Of a DNA stretch of 64,000 nt, positions 42,832 through 50,939 are shown one piece after another. Below the pieces are notes generated by a model. It saw only the letters and a list, made by a program, of their open reading frames with translations, was not told where the DNA came from and searched no databases. This stretch comes from CAVRTM01 sp963696105 (lineage in GTDB: Bacteria; Actinomycetota; Actinomycetes; Actinomycetales; Dermatophilaceae): positions 62,001 to 126,000 of the forward strand of contig CAVOIP010000002.1 in NCBI GenBank assembly GCA_963696105.1, written 5' to 3'. How positions within the stretch are numbered: the stretch's first letter is position 1; each line of letters opens with the position of its first letter. The translations under genes were made by a program, and so were the position numbers.

Positions 42832-42930
42832 GGGCTCGGCCCAGTGGCCAGGCTCCGCCCAATCGCCAGGCTCGGCCCAGTGGCCGGGCTCGACTCAGAG
42901 GCCGGCTGGGCTCACAGGCCGGGCTCGGCG
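42832..42930. repeat. 18-bp tandem repeat between cobS and gcvT
   Basis: Five consecutive units start at 42832, 42850, 42868, 42886 and 42904, and a partial one follows. The consensus is (A/G)GGCTCGGCCCAGTGGCC; units 1 and 3 differ at one base, and the fifth unit is 17 bases. The array covers the last codons and stop of gcvT (minus strand). Confidence 0.75.
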
Positions 42931-44033
42931 GGCCGCGTCTGGACCTGCACGAACGGCGGCCGGACGACGGTCGCAGCCACCTCTCGGCCACGCACGTCCA
43001 CCACGACCTCGTCACCCTCGGAGACGCCCGTTGCGAGCAGTGCCAAGGCAATTCCCTGCTTCAGCGTCGGGGAGAACGTGCCCGACGTGACCTCGCCGAG
43101 TGGCTCGCCGTGCACGTCCTTGACCTGGCAGTGCGCGCGCGGGATGCCCCGACCGGTCGCGAGCAGCCCCCAGGACGTCCGGCGGGCGCCGGTCGCCTTC
43201 TCCGCGACGAGCGCGTCGCGCCCCCAGAAGGCATCCTTCTTCCAGCCGACCGCCCAGCCCGCGCGGGCCTGCACCGGGGTGATGTCCAGGCTGAGGTCGT
43301 TGCCGTGCAACGGATACCCCATCTCGGTGCGCAGGGTGTCCCGCGCCCCCAGCCCGCAGGGCAGCCCGTCGTACGGCGCGGCGGCCCCGGTCAGCGCGTC
43401 CCACAGGGCCGGCGCGTCGTCCCAGCGCGGCACCAGCTCGTAGCCGCGCTCCCCGGTGTAGCCGGTGCGGCACACGATGACCGGGCGCCCCTGCCAGTCG
43501 GCCTCGACGAACGACATGTAGTCGTGTCCGGTGGGCAGCCCGAGCGCCTCCAGGACCTCGTCGCTGCGCGGGCCCTGCACCGCGACCACGCCGTACTGCT
43601 GGTGCAGGTCGGTGACCTCGACGCCCTCCGGCGCGGCAGCCTGCAGGCGGCGCACGACCTCGGCGGTGTTGGCGGCGTTGGGGATGAGGAACACGTCGTC
43701 CTCGGACCTGAGGTAGGCGATGAGGTCGTCGACCACGCCACCGGTCTCGTTGCAGCACATCGTGTACTGCGCCTTGCCGGTGGAGATCCGCCCGAGGTCG
43801 TTGGTCAGGCAGGCGTTGACGAAGGCCGCCGCACCGGGGCCCGTGACCGACGCCTTGCCCAGGTGGCTGACGTCGAAGATGCCGACGCGCTCACGAACGG
43901 CGGTGTGCTCGCGGACGACTCCCCCGCCGGGGTACTCGATCGGCATCGCCCAGCCCCCGAAGTCGGCCATCTTGGCGCCCAGGCCGACGTGGCGCTCGTG
44001 CAGGGGTGAGGTCAGCAGGTCCGGGGCAGTCAT
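42912..44033 (-). CDS. gcvT: Glycine cleavage system T protein (aminomethyltransferase)
   Basis: A 373-residue tetrahydrofolate-dependent enzyme. GGWAMPIEYPGG near 26-37 and FDVSHLGKASVTG near 54-66 are folate-binding and active-site motifs; RTGYTGERGYEL near 191-202 and ARDTLRTEMGYPLHGNDL near 234-251 contain the catalytic Asp region. It removes the methylene group from the aminomethyl-lipoyl arm of the H protein. Its lipoyl dependence fits the nearby lipA and lipB. A TACGGT box lies 7 bases upstream of ATG 44033. The C-terminal codons lie in the 18-bp tandem repeat. Confidence 0.95.
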   Translation of the reverse strand: MTAPDLLTSPLHERHVGLGAKMADFGGWAMPIEYPGGGVVREHTAVRERVGIFDVSHLGKASVTGPGAAAFVNACLTNDLGRISTGKAQYTMCCNETGGVVDDLIAYLRSEDDVFLIPNAANTAEVVRRLQAAAPEGVEVTDLHQQYGVVAVQGPRSDEVLEALGLPTGHDYMSFVEADWQGRPVIVCRTGYTGERGYELVPRWDDAPALWDALTGAAAPYDGLPCGLGARDTLRTEMGYPLHGNDLSLDITPVQARAGWAVGWKKDAFWGRDALVAEKATGARRTSWGLLATGRGIPRAHCQVKDVHGEPLGEVTSGTFSPTLKQGIALALLATGVSEGDEVVVDVRGREVAATVVRPPFVQVQTRPAEPGL

Positions 44034-44040
44034 GCGGCTC

Positions 44041-44046
44041 ACCGTA
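44041..44046 (-). promoter_or_regulatory. -10 element TACGGT of a leaderless promoter
   Basis: TACGGT on the minus strand lies 7 bases upstream of the gcvT ATG at 44033. No glycine riboswitch can fit in so short a leader. Confidence 0.5.
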
Positions 44047-44123
44047 GCGTCACGGCGGGTCGTTATCCTCACCCTGGCTCCGCGAGGACGCGGGTGTCCC
44101 CCACCGAACGAAGGACAAGCCCT

Positions 44124-45626
44124 GTGACGACCCTGACCGTGTCCGACCGTTCCCCGAGCGACGTCAAGGCCGATGCCCTGGTGCTCGCCACCGTCCGGAC
44201 GGACGACGGAGCGGCACTGGCACCGGGGCACGGCCTCGACCGCAAGGTGGCCGACGTCCTCGGCTCCGCACTGGCCAGCCTCGACGCGAAGGGCGCCGTC
44301 GAGGAGGTGCACCGCCTGCCCGCTGTCGCCGGGGTCAGCGCGCCGCTGGTCGTGCTCGTCGGCCTGGGCGCGGCCCCCCAGGACGACGCGTCCTACGCCC
44401 CCGAGGTGCTGCGCCGCGCGGCCGGCGCCGCGGTCCGGGCGCTGGCCGGCCGCCCGAAGGTCGCCCTCTCCCTGCCCGGTACGACGGCCGAGGCCGTGGG
44501 CGCCGCCGCCGAGGGCGCGCTGTTCGGTGCCTACGAGTTCGCCGGCCACCGTGGCGACTCCAGCGCGAAGTCCGCCGTCAAGGCGGTCGTGCTGCTGGCC
44601 CCGACCGCGCGCGACCGCGCCGTGCGCGCCGCCGTGAAGCGTGCCGGGCTCCTCGCCGATGCACAGAACTACACCCGCGACCTGGTCAACACCGCCCCGA
44701 ACGTGCTGTTCCCCCAGAGCTTCGCCGAGTCGGTGAAGGCCCGCGCCAACGGCAGCACCGTCAAGGTCGCGGTGATGGACGAGAAGGCCCTGGCCAAGGC
44801 CGGGTGCGGCGGCATCATCGGTGTCGGCCAGGGCTCGGTCCACCCGCCGCGGATCGTGACCATGACGTACAAGCCGGCCCGGGCCACCGCCCGGACGCCG
44901 CACCTGGCCTTCGTCGGCAAGGGCATCACGTTCGACTCCGGCGGCCTGTGCATCAAGCCGGCCACCGGCATGGTCACGATGAAGTCCGACATGGCCGGTG
45001 CCGCGGCCGTCGCCGCGGCGATCCTCGTCATCGCCGAGCTCGGGCTGCCCGTCGCCGTCACCGGATACCTCTGCCTCGCGGAGAACATGCCGAGCTCGCT
45101 GGCGCAGCGCCCCGGCGACGTGGTGACGATGCGCGGCGGCAAGACCGTCGAGATCATCAACACCGATGCCGAGGGCCGGATGGTCATGGCCGACGGGATC
45201 GTCCTCGCGGGCGAGAAGCGACCGGACGCGATCGTCGACATCGCCACGCTGACCGGCGCCCAGGTGATGGCGCTCGGCATGCGCACCGGCGGCCTGATGG
45301 CCAACGACGACGGCTTCCGCGACACCGTGCGCGCCGCGGCGGACGACGCCGGCGAGGCGATGTGGCCGATGCCGCTGCCGGAGGAGCTGCGCGCGGGCCT
45401 GGACTCCCTCGTGGCCGACCTGAAGCACACGGGCGAGCGCCACGGCGGCATGCTGACCGCCGCCCAGTTCCTGCGCGAGTTCGTGCCGGAGGGCACGCCG
45501 TGGGCGCACCTGGACATCGCCGGGCCGTCCTACAACGAGGCCGGTCCGTTCGGCTACACCCCCAAGGGAGGCACCGGCTTCGGCGTCCGCACGCTGGTGC
45601 GGCTGGCCGAGACCTACACCCGCTGA
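44124..45626 (+). CDS. pepA: Leucyl aminopeptidase (M17)
   Basis: A 500-residue cytosolic two-metal aminopeptidase. GKGITFDSGGLCIKPA near 272-287, MKSDMAGAAAV near 292-302 and NTDAEGRMV near 348-356 are the M17 metal and catalytic motifs (Lys in the first, Arg in the last). ITGAQVMALG-like TLTGAQ follows near 374. It removes N-terminal residues from peptides. GTG 44124 is preceded by AAGGA at spacing 8; the frame is open to 44094. It is divergent from gcvT, as in M. tuberculosis (Rv2211c/Rv2213). Confidence 0.95.
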   Translation: MTTLTVSDRSPSDVKADALVLATVRTDDGAALAPGHGLDRKVADVLGSALASLDAKGAVEEVHRLPAVAGVSAPLVVLVGLGAAPQDDASYAPEVLRRAAGAAVRALAGRPKVALSLPGTTAEAVGAAAEGALFGAYEFAGHRGDSSAKSAVKAVVLLAPTARDRAVRAAVKRAGLLADAQNYTRDLVNTAPNVLFPQSFAESVKARANGSTVKVAVMDEKALAKAGCGGIIGVGQGSVHPPRIVTMTYKPARATARTPHLAFVGKGITFDSGGLCIKPATGMVTMKSDMAGAAAVAAAILVIAELGLPVAVTGYLCLAENMPSSLAQRPGDVVTMRGGKTVEIINTDAEGRMVMADGIVLAGEKRPDAIVDIATLTGAQVMALGMRTGGLMANDDGFRDTVRAAADDAGEAMWPMPLPEELRAGLDSLVADLKHTGERHGGMLTAAQFLREFVPEGTPWAHLDIAGPSYNEAGPFGYTPKGGTGFGVRTLVRLAETYTR

Positions 45627-45684
45627 CGTGGGCCGGCGCGCCACCGTCGTGGGCCGCGCCGGGCCTCGCCTGCCGCTACGACGG

Positions 45685-45719
45685 CGGCCCCGACCTGCTG
45701 CTGGAGCGGGTCGGGGCCG
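45685..45719. terminator. Bidirectional terminator between pepA and the DUF5302 gene
   Basis: An 11-base perfect stem (45685-45695 with 45709-45719) and 13-base loop lies between the two convergent stops at 45626 and 45738. Confidence 0.7.
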
Positions 45720-45737
45720 GTCGGGCGCGGGTTGGGG

Positions 45738-45974
45738 TCAGCCGCTCTTGCGGCGGAACATCTGCGGGCCGCCCTCGGCGCCGTGCGCACCGTGGATCCG
45801 GCTGCCCTTGCCGTCACCGGAGACGTCGCGACCGCCGTGCGCGTGCTTCTTGTCCAGCGCCTCCCGGAACCGGCGCTTCAGGTCGTCGCCCGGGCCCTGC
45901 TCCCGAGCCCCGTCCGGCTCCGTGCCCTCGGACTTCCCCTGGGACTTGCCTGCGTCCTTGCCCTGCGCGGTCAT
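45738..45974 (-). CDS. DUF5302 family small protein
   Basis: A 78-residue, highly charged and probably disordered protein. The segment DDLKRRFREALDKKHAH is the family core, and the C-terminus ends in MFRRKSG. It is conserved in actinobacteria without a known function. ATG 45974 is preceded by AGGAGG-like sequence (revcomp of CCTCCT at 45980-45985), which decides the start. Confidence 0.8.
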   Translation of the reverse strand: MTAQGKDAGKSQGKSEGTEPDGAREQGPGDDLKRRFREALDKKHAHGGRDVSGDGKGSRIHGAHGAEGGPQMFRRKSG

Positions 45975-46057
45975 GGAAACCTCCTGTGGTCGTTGCGGCA
46001 CACCCTTGCATGCGCCCGGCCGGGTCACCAACGGGTATGGCGAACCTCGCACCTGGC

Positions 46058-46330
46058 TCAGCGCCGGCGCTGGCGGGAGTTCCACTCCCGCATCCGCGAG
46101 GGGTAGCCGGTCTGCTGGACGTCGTACACCGGCACCCCGAGCGAGCGGGCGAACTCCCACGCGGCGTCCCGCGACGGAACGGCGCGGCGCGTCCACTCGC
46201 CGTCGTGCGCGATGAACACCATGGTCGTCGCCGTGACGTTGGTCGGCGGCTCGACGTAGGCCTCCACGCCTCGGCGTGAGGCGGCGAACGAGGCGAGATG
46301 CGCCCGGACCTGGCCGGCGTCCACGCTCAT
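46058..46330 (-). CDS. Conserved actinobacterial hypothetical protein
   Basis: A 90-residue protein. VEAYVEPPTNVTATTMVFIA and HDGEWTRRAVPS, then LGVPVYDVQQTGYPSRMREWN, form a recurrent actinobacterial pattern. It has no membrane segment or recognised catalytic motif. ATG 46330 is chosen because similarity begins there; an earlier ATG at 46399 would add a basic segment. It is divergent from lpd. Confidence 0.7.
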   Translation of the reverse strand: MSVDAGQVRAHLASFAASRRGVEAYVEPPTNVTATTMVFIAHDGEWTRRAVPSRDAAWEFARSLGVPVYDVQQTGYPSRMREWNSRQRRR

Positions 46331-46643
46331 CGTGGGCCCGTCGGACGCGCCCACTCGCCGTGGGCGCAGCCGTGTGCGCACGCTGTGCATCCAACCCATG
46401 TGCGGACTCTAGAACGAAGGACTGGGAGTTCGGTGGACGTTGCGTGGACGTTCTGGCGCTCCGCGGCTCCGGACGACGCGCCGCGCGCAGCGGACGCACC
46501 TGCTTGCGACGACGCGCCCCAACAGTGACAAGATGCTCTACGACGCGACGGCGCCAGCAGGCGGACGGGGCCCTCGGACCCCGGCGGGACCTCGTCGGCG
46601 GCGTCGGCACTGACCGGTTCGGAAGCGCAAGGGAGCGTCCGCG
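46331..46643. other. Non-coding gap upstream of lpd
   Basis: No convincing gene is present in these 313 bases. A possible lpd promoter has TTGCGA at 46504-46509 and CAAGAT at 46529-46534 (spacing 19). The 10-base sequence GTGGACGTTG/C is repeated near 46433 and 46444. Confidence 0.35.
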
Positions 46644-48023
46644 ATGTCGGCTGAAGCCGAGAGCACGTTCGACGTAGTCATCCTCGGTGGTGGCAGCGGG
46701 GGTTACGCCTGCGCCCTGCGCTCGGCCGAGCTTGGCCTGTCCGTCGCGCTCGTGGAGAAGGGCAAGCTGGGCGGCACCTGCCTGCACATGGGCTGCATCC
46801 CGACCAAGGCGCTGCTGCACGCGGCCGAGGTCGCCGACAGCGCCCGAGAGGGCGAGCAGTTCGGCGTCAAGACGACCTTCGAGTCGGTCGACATGACCGG
46901 GGTCAACCGCTACAAGGACGGCGTCGTCGGCCGTCTGTACAAGGGCCTGCAGGGGCTGGTGTCCTCACGTCAGATCGACTACGTCGAGGGCGAGGGCCGT
47001 CTCGTCGACGCCCACACCGTCGAGGCCGCCGGTCGCCGCCTGGTCGGGCGCCACGTCGTCCTGGCGACCGGCTCCTACGCCAAGAGCCTTCCCGGGCTCG
47101 AGGTCTCCGGCCGGATCATGACGAGCGAGCAGGCCCTGTCCCTCGACGCGGTCCCGCCGCGCGTGGTGGTCCTGGGCGGCGGCGTCATCGGCGTCGAGTT
47201 CGCCTCTGTCTTCAAGTCGTTCGGCTCCGAGGTCACCATCATCGAGGCCCTCCCCCGGCTGGTGGCTGCCGAGGACGAGGCGGTCTCCAAGCAGCTCGAG
47301 CGCTCCTTCCGCAAGCGGAAGATCAGCTTCCGCACCGGCGCCCGGTTCGCCGGCGCGGAGCAGAAGGGCGACGTCGTGACCGTCTCCCTCGAGTCCGGCG
47401 ACACCATCGAGGCCGACCTGCTGCTGGTGGCCGTCGGGCGCGGACCGGTCACCTCCGGCCTCGGTTACGAGGAGGCCGGCGTGGCGATGGACCGCGGCTA
47501 CGTGCTGGCCGACGACCGCTGCCGCACCAACGTCGACGGTGTGTTCGCCGTCGGCGACATCGTCCCGGGTCTGCAGCTCGCCCACCGCGGCTTCGCCCAG
47601 GGCATCTTCGTCGCCGAGGAGATCGCCGGGCTCACGCCTCCGGCCATCGACGAGCTCGGCATCCCGCGCGTCACCTACTGCGACCCCGAGATCGCCTCCG
47701 TGGGCCTCACCGAGGCCCAGGCCCGCGAGAGGTACGCCGAGGTCGAGACCTACGACTACAACCTCGGCGGCAACGGCAAGAGCCAGATCCTGCAGACCCA
47801 GGGCTTCGTCAAGCTGGTGCGGGAGAAGGACGGCCCGGTCGTCGGCGTGCACATGATCGGTGCGCGCATGGGCGAGCAGGTCGGCGAGGCCCAGCTCATC
47901 TACAACTGGGAGGCCCTGCCTTCCGACGTCGCGCAGCTGATCCACGCGCACCCCACCCAGAACGAGGCACTCGGCGAGGCCCACCTGGCTCTCGCCGGCA
48001 AGCCGTTGCACGCCCACGCCTGA
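46644..48023 (+). CDS. lpd: Dihydrolipoamide dehydrogenase
   Basis: A 459-residue FAD disulfide oxidoreductase. VVILGGGSGGYACALRSAE at 11-29 binds FAD; the redox-active pair is C46 and C51 in GTCLHMGCIPTK; VVLGGGVIGVEFA near 174-186 binds NAD; VFAVGDI near 302 is the second FAD motif; HAHPTQNEALGEAH near 436 has the catalytic His-Glu. It reoxidises lipoyl groups of 2-oxo-acid dehydrogenases and the glycine cleavage system. AAGGGAG lies upstream of ATG 46644. sucB follows by 64 bases. Confidence 0.95.
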   Translation: MSAEAESTFDVVILGGGSGGYACALRSAELGLSVALVEKGKLGGTCLHMGCIPTKALLHAAEVADSAREGEQFGVKTTFESVDMTGVNRYKDGVVGRLYKGLQGLVSSRQIDYVEGEGRLVDAHTVEAAGRRLVGRHVVLATGSYAKSLPGLEVSGRIMTSEQALSLDAVPPRVVVLGGGVIGVEFASVFKSFGSEVTIIEALPRLVAAEDEAVSKQLERSFRKRKISFRTGARFAGAEQKGDVVTVSLESGDTIEADLLLVAVGRGPVTSGLGYEEAGVAMDRGYVLADDRCRTNVDGVFAVGDIVPGLQLAHRGFAQGIFVAEEIAGLTPPAIDELGIPRVTYCDPEIASVGLTEAQARERYAEVETYDYNLGGNGKSQILQTQGFVKLVREKDGPVVGVHMIGARMGEQVGEAQLIYNWEALPSDVAQLIHAHPTQNEALGEAHLALAGKPLHAHA

Positions 48024-48087
48024 CGCCAACCCTGGACGCCGGGCCACCTGACCGCAGTCACCCTGCACGACGAGGAGACCTCACAAC

Positions 48088-49988
48088 ATGTCTGAACGCG
48101 TGACCATGCCGGCCCTTGGGGAGTCGGTCACCGAAGGCACCGTGACCCGCTGGCTGAAGAGCGTCGGCGACACCATCGAGGTCGACGAGCCGTTGCTCGA
48201 GGTCTCCACCGACAAGGTCGACACCGAGATCCCGTCGCCGGTGGCCGGCACCCTGCAGGAGATCCTCGTCGGCGAGGACGACACCGTCCCGGTCGGCGCC
48301 GACCTGGCCGTCATCGGCGACGGCTCCGGCGGCGGCTCCGAGCAGCCCTCCTCCACCGACACGTCCGCCCAGGAGCAGGAGCCGGCACAGCCGAGCGCTG
48401 CCCAGGACCAGCAGCCCGCGTCCGAGCCCACGTCGTCGGCCCAGGCCGTCGACGAGCAGCCCCCCACGGCCGGCACCTCCGACAGCTCCTCGGGCGGGAC
48501 CACCGTGACCATGCCCGCGCTCGGCGAGTCGGTCACCGAGGGCACCGTCACCCGCTGGCTCAAGGCCGAGGGCGACCAGGTCGAGGTCGACGAGCCGCTG
48601 CTCGAGGTGTCCACCGACAAGGTCGACACCGAGATCCCCTCCCCGGTGGCCGGCACCGTCAGCAAGATCCTCGTCGGCGAGGACGAGACGGTGCCGGTGG
48701 GCGCCGAGCTCGCCGTGGTCGGCGGCTCCGGTGGCGGGTCCGCCCCGACCCCCCAGCAGGAGCAGGCGCCGCAGCAGGCCGCAGGCGCCCAGGGCTCGGA
48801 CGCGAGTCGGGCGGCACGAGCCTCCAGGACGAGGCCGCCGTGCACCAGCAGGCAGCCGAGCAGTCGCTGCAGGAGGAGAAGCCGCGCGGCCAGGCACCCG
48901 CCACGGAGGACACCTCGGCCCAGCAGGACACCGCCCCGGCAAAGCAGTCCGCGCCGGCACCGCAGTCCGCATCGGCACCGCAGTCCGCGCCGTCGTCTGC
49001 CGGCGCGGCCGCCTCCGGCTCGGACGGTGGCGGCGGGACCGACGCCGCGGCCTACGTCACCCCGCTGGTGCGCAAGCTCGCGGCGGAGCACAGCGTCGAC
49101 CTCGGCTCACTCAAGGGCACCGGCGTCGGCGGCCGCATCCGCAAGCAGGACGTCCTCGACGCCGCCGAGGCAGCCCGCAAGGCCCAGAGCGCACCCGCGT
49201 CGGCGCCGTCCCCGGCGTCCACGCAGGCTCCCGCTGCCGGCGGCGCCCCGAGCACCCCGGCGTTGTCCCCCAAGCGCGGCACCACCGAGAAGATGAGCCG
49301 GCTGCGCAAGGTCATCGCCGCGCGCATGGTCGAGTCCCTCCAGGTCTCCGCCCAGCTCACGACGGTCGTCGAGGTCGACGTCACCAAGGTGGCGCGCCTG
49401 CGTGACCGCGCCAAGCGCGACTTCGAGGCCCGCGAGGGGGTGAAGCTCAGCTTCCTGCCGTTCTTCGCCCTCGCCGCGGTCGAGGCGCTCAAGGCGCACC
49501 CGAGCGTCAACTCCTCCGTCAACGGTGACGAGGTCACCTACCACGGTTCGGAGAACCTCGGCGTGGCCGTCGACACCGAGCGCGGCCTGCTGGTGCCGGT
49601 CATCCAGGACGCCGGCGACCTCAACATCGCCGGTCTGGCGCGCAAGATCGCCGACCTCGCCGAGCGGACCCGCACCAACAAGGTCAGCCCTGACGAGCTC
49701 GGTGGCGGCACCTTCACGCTGACCAACACCGGCAGCCGCGGTGCGCTCTTCGACACGCCGATCATCAACCAGCCGAACGTCGCGATCCTCGGCACCGGCG
49801 CGGTCGTCAAGCGTCCGGTGGTGGTCAAGGACGCCGACGGCGGCGAGAGCATCGCCATCCGCTCGATGGTCTACCTGGCCCTGTCCTACGACCACCGCGT
49901 CGTCGACGGCGCCGACGCGGCACGGTTCCTGGTCACGATGAAGACCCGTCTCGAAGAGGGCGCCTTCGAGGCCTCGCTCGGTCTCTGA
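48088..49988 (+). pseudogene. sucB: 2-oxoglutarate dehydrogenase E2 (dihydrolipoamide succinyltransferase), one frameshift
   Basis: Residues 1-76 and 136-212 are two nearly identical lipoyl domains, each with EVSTDKVDTEIPSP in which the Lys is lipoylated. A Ser/Gln/Pro/Ala-rich linker follows. The peripheral-subunit-binding domain has VTPLVRKLAAEHSVDLGSLK. The catalytic domain ends with SYDHRVVDGADAARFL (catalytic His and Asp). The frame changes in the second linker near 48800, where the other frame reads ESGGTSLQDEAAVHQQ. Total length would be about 630 residues. It lies after lpd and before lipB/lipA. As dlaT in mycobacteria it may also serve pyruvate dehydrogenase. Confidence 0.92.
48106..48714 (+). 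repeat. Direct repeat of lipoyl-domain coding sequence in sucB
   Basis: The segments beginning at 48106 and 48511 repeat at an offset of 405 bases over about 200 bases, with near-identical codons. They encode the two lipoyl domains. Confidence 0.8.
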
Positions 49989-50009
49989 CCCTCCACGGAA
50001 GGCAGCTCC

Positions 50010-50921
50010 ATGTCACAGCGCGTCGCCATCACCGGTGCCTCCGGCCTGATCGGCGGCGCGCTGTCGGCACACCTGACGGCTCGCGGCGACGAGGTGCTGC
50101 ACCTCGTCCGCCGCGAGCCCCGCACCTCCGCCGAGATCCGCTGGGACCCGGCGCTGCGTGAGCTCGAGCCGTCCGCGCTCGACGGGGTCGACGCGGTGGT
50201 CCACCTCGCCGGCGCCGGCGTGGGCGACCACCGGTGGACCCCGGCGTACAAGCAGCAGATCTTCGCCTCGCGCGTCGACAGCACGCACACGGTCGCGTCC
50301 GCCCTGGCCGAGCTCGCCGGCCGCGGGCAGCGGCCCGTGCTGGTCAGCGGGTCGGCGATCGGCATCTACGGACCGGACCGGGGCGAGGAGGTCCTCACCG
50401 AGGCCAGCCCTGCCGGGCAGGGGTTCCTCTGCGACGTCGTGCGCGCGTGGGAGGCCGCCAGCAAGCCGGCCGAGGATGCCGGTCTGCGCGTCGTGCACGC
50501 GCGCACCGGCCTCGTGCTGTCCCCCCGCGGCGGGGCGATGGCGCGGGTGCTGCCCCTGGCCCGCCTCGGGCTGGCCGGGCCGCTGGGGTCGGGCCGTCAG
50601 TACTGGAGCTGGATCACCCTGCAGGACGAGGTCCGTGCCCTCGCCTGGGCCATCGACCAGCCGACGCTGACCGGGACGGTGAACCTGACCGGACCGCAGC
50701 CGCTGCCGCAGCTCGACGTCATCAAGGCCGTGGCATCGGCGCTGGGCCGGCCGGCCCTGCTGCCCGCGCCCTCCCTGGCGCTGAAGATCTACCTCGGTGA
50801 GTTCTCCAGCGACATCCTGGGCAGCCTGCGGGTGACGCCCAGCGTCCTGACCGCCTCGGGGTTCACCTTCGAGCAGGACACCGTCGAGGCGGCCGCGCAG
50901 TGGCTCGTCGGGCAGGCCTGA
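50010..50921 (+). CDS. TIGR01777-type NAD-dependent epimerase-like protein
   Basis: A 303-residue extended short-chain dehydrogenase. ITGASGLIGGALSAHL near residues 7-22 is the Rossmann motif, VVHLAGAGVGDHRW near 65-78 and LVSGSAIGIYGPDRGEE near 112-128 (with Tyr in the active-site region) mark the TIGR01777 subfamily, and QYWSWITLQDEVRALAWA near 197 is typical. In this subfamily the substrate is not known. It directly follows sucB, as Rv2216 follows Rv2215. Confidence 0.9.
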   Translation: MSQRVAITGASGLIGGALSAHLTARGDEVLHLVRREPRTSAEIRWDPALRELEPSALDGVDAVVHLAGAGVGDHRWTPAYKQQIFASRVDSTHTVASALAELAGRGQRPVLVSGSAIGIYGPDRGEEVLTEASPAGQGFLCDVVRAWEAASKPAEDAGLRVVHARTGLVLSPRGGAMARVLPLARLGLAGPLGSGRQYWSWITLQDEVRALAWAIDQPTLTGTVNLTGPQPLPQLDVIKAVASALGRPALLPAPSLALKIYLGEFSSDILGSLRVTPSVLTASGFTFEQDTVEAAAQWLVGQA

Positions 50922-50939
50922 GCGCCGTCCCTGACGGCC

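Noticed and set aside
42753..42930. CRISPR array
   Set aside because: Units are directly adjacent with no spacers and no cas genes are present.
43990..44125. Glycine riboswitch upstream of gcvT
   Set aside because: The gcvT -10 box is 7 bases from the start, leaving no leader, and the conserved glycine-aptamer cores are not there.
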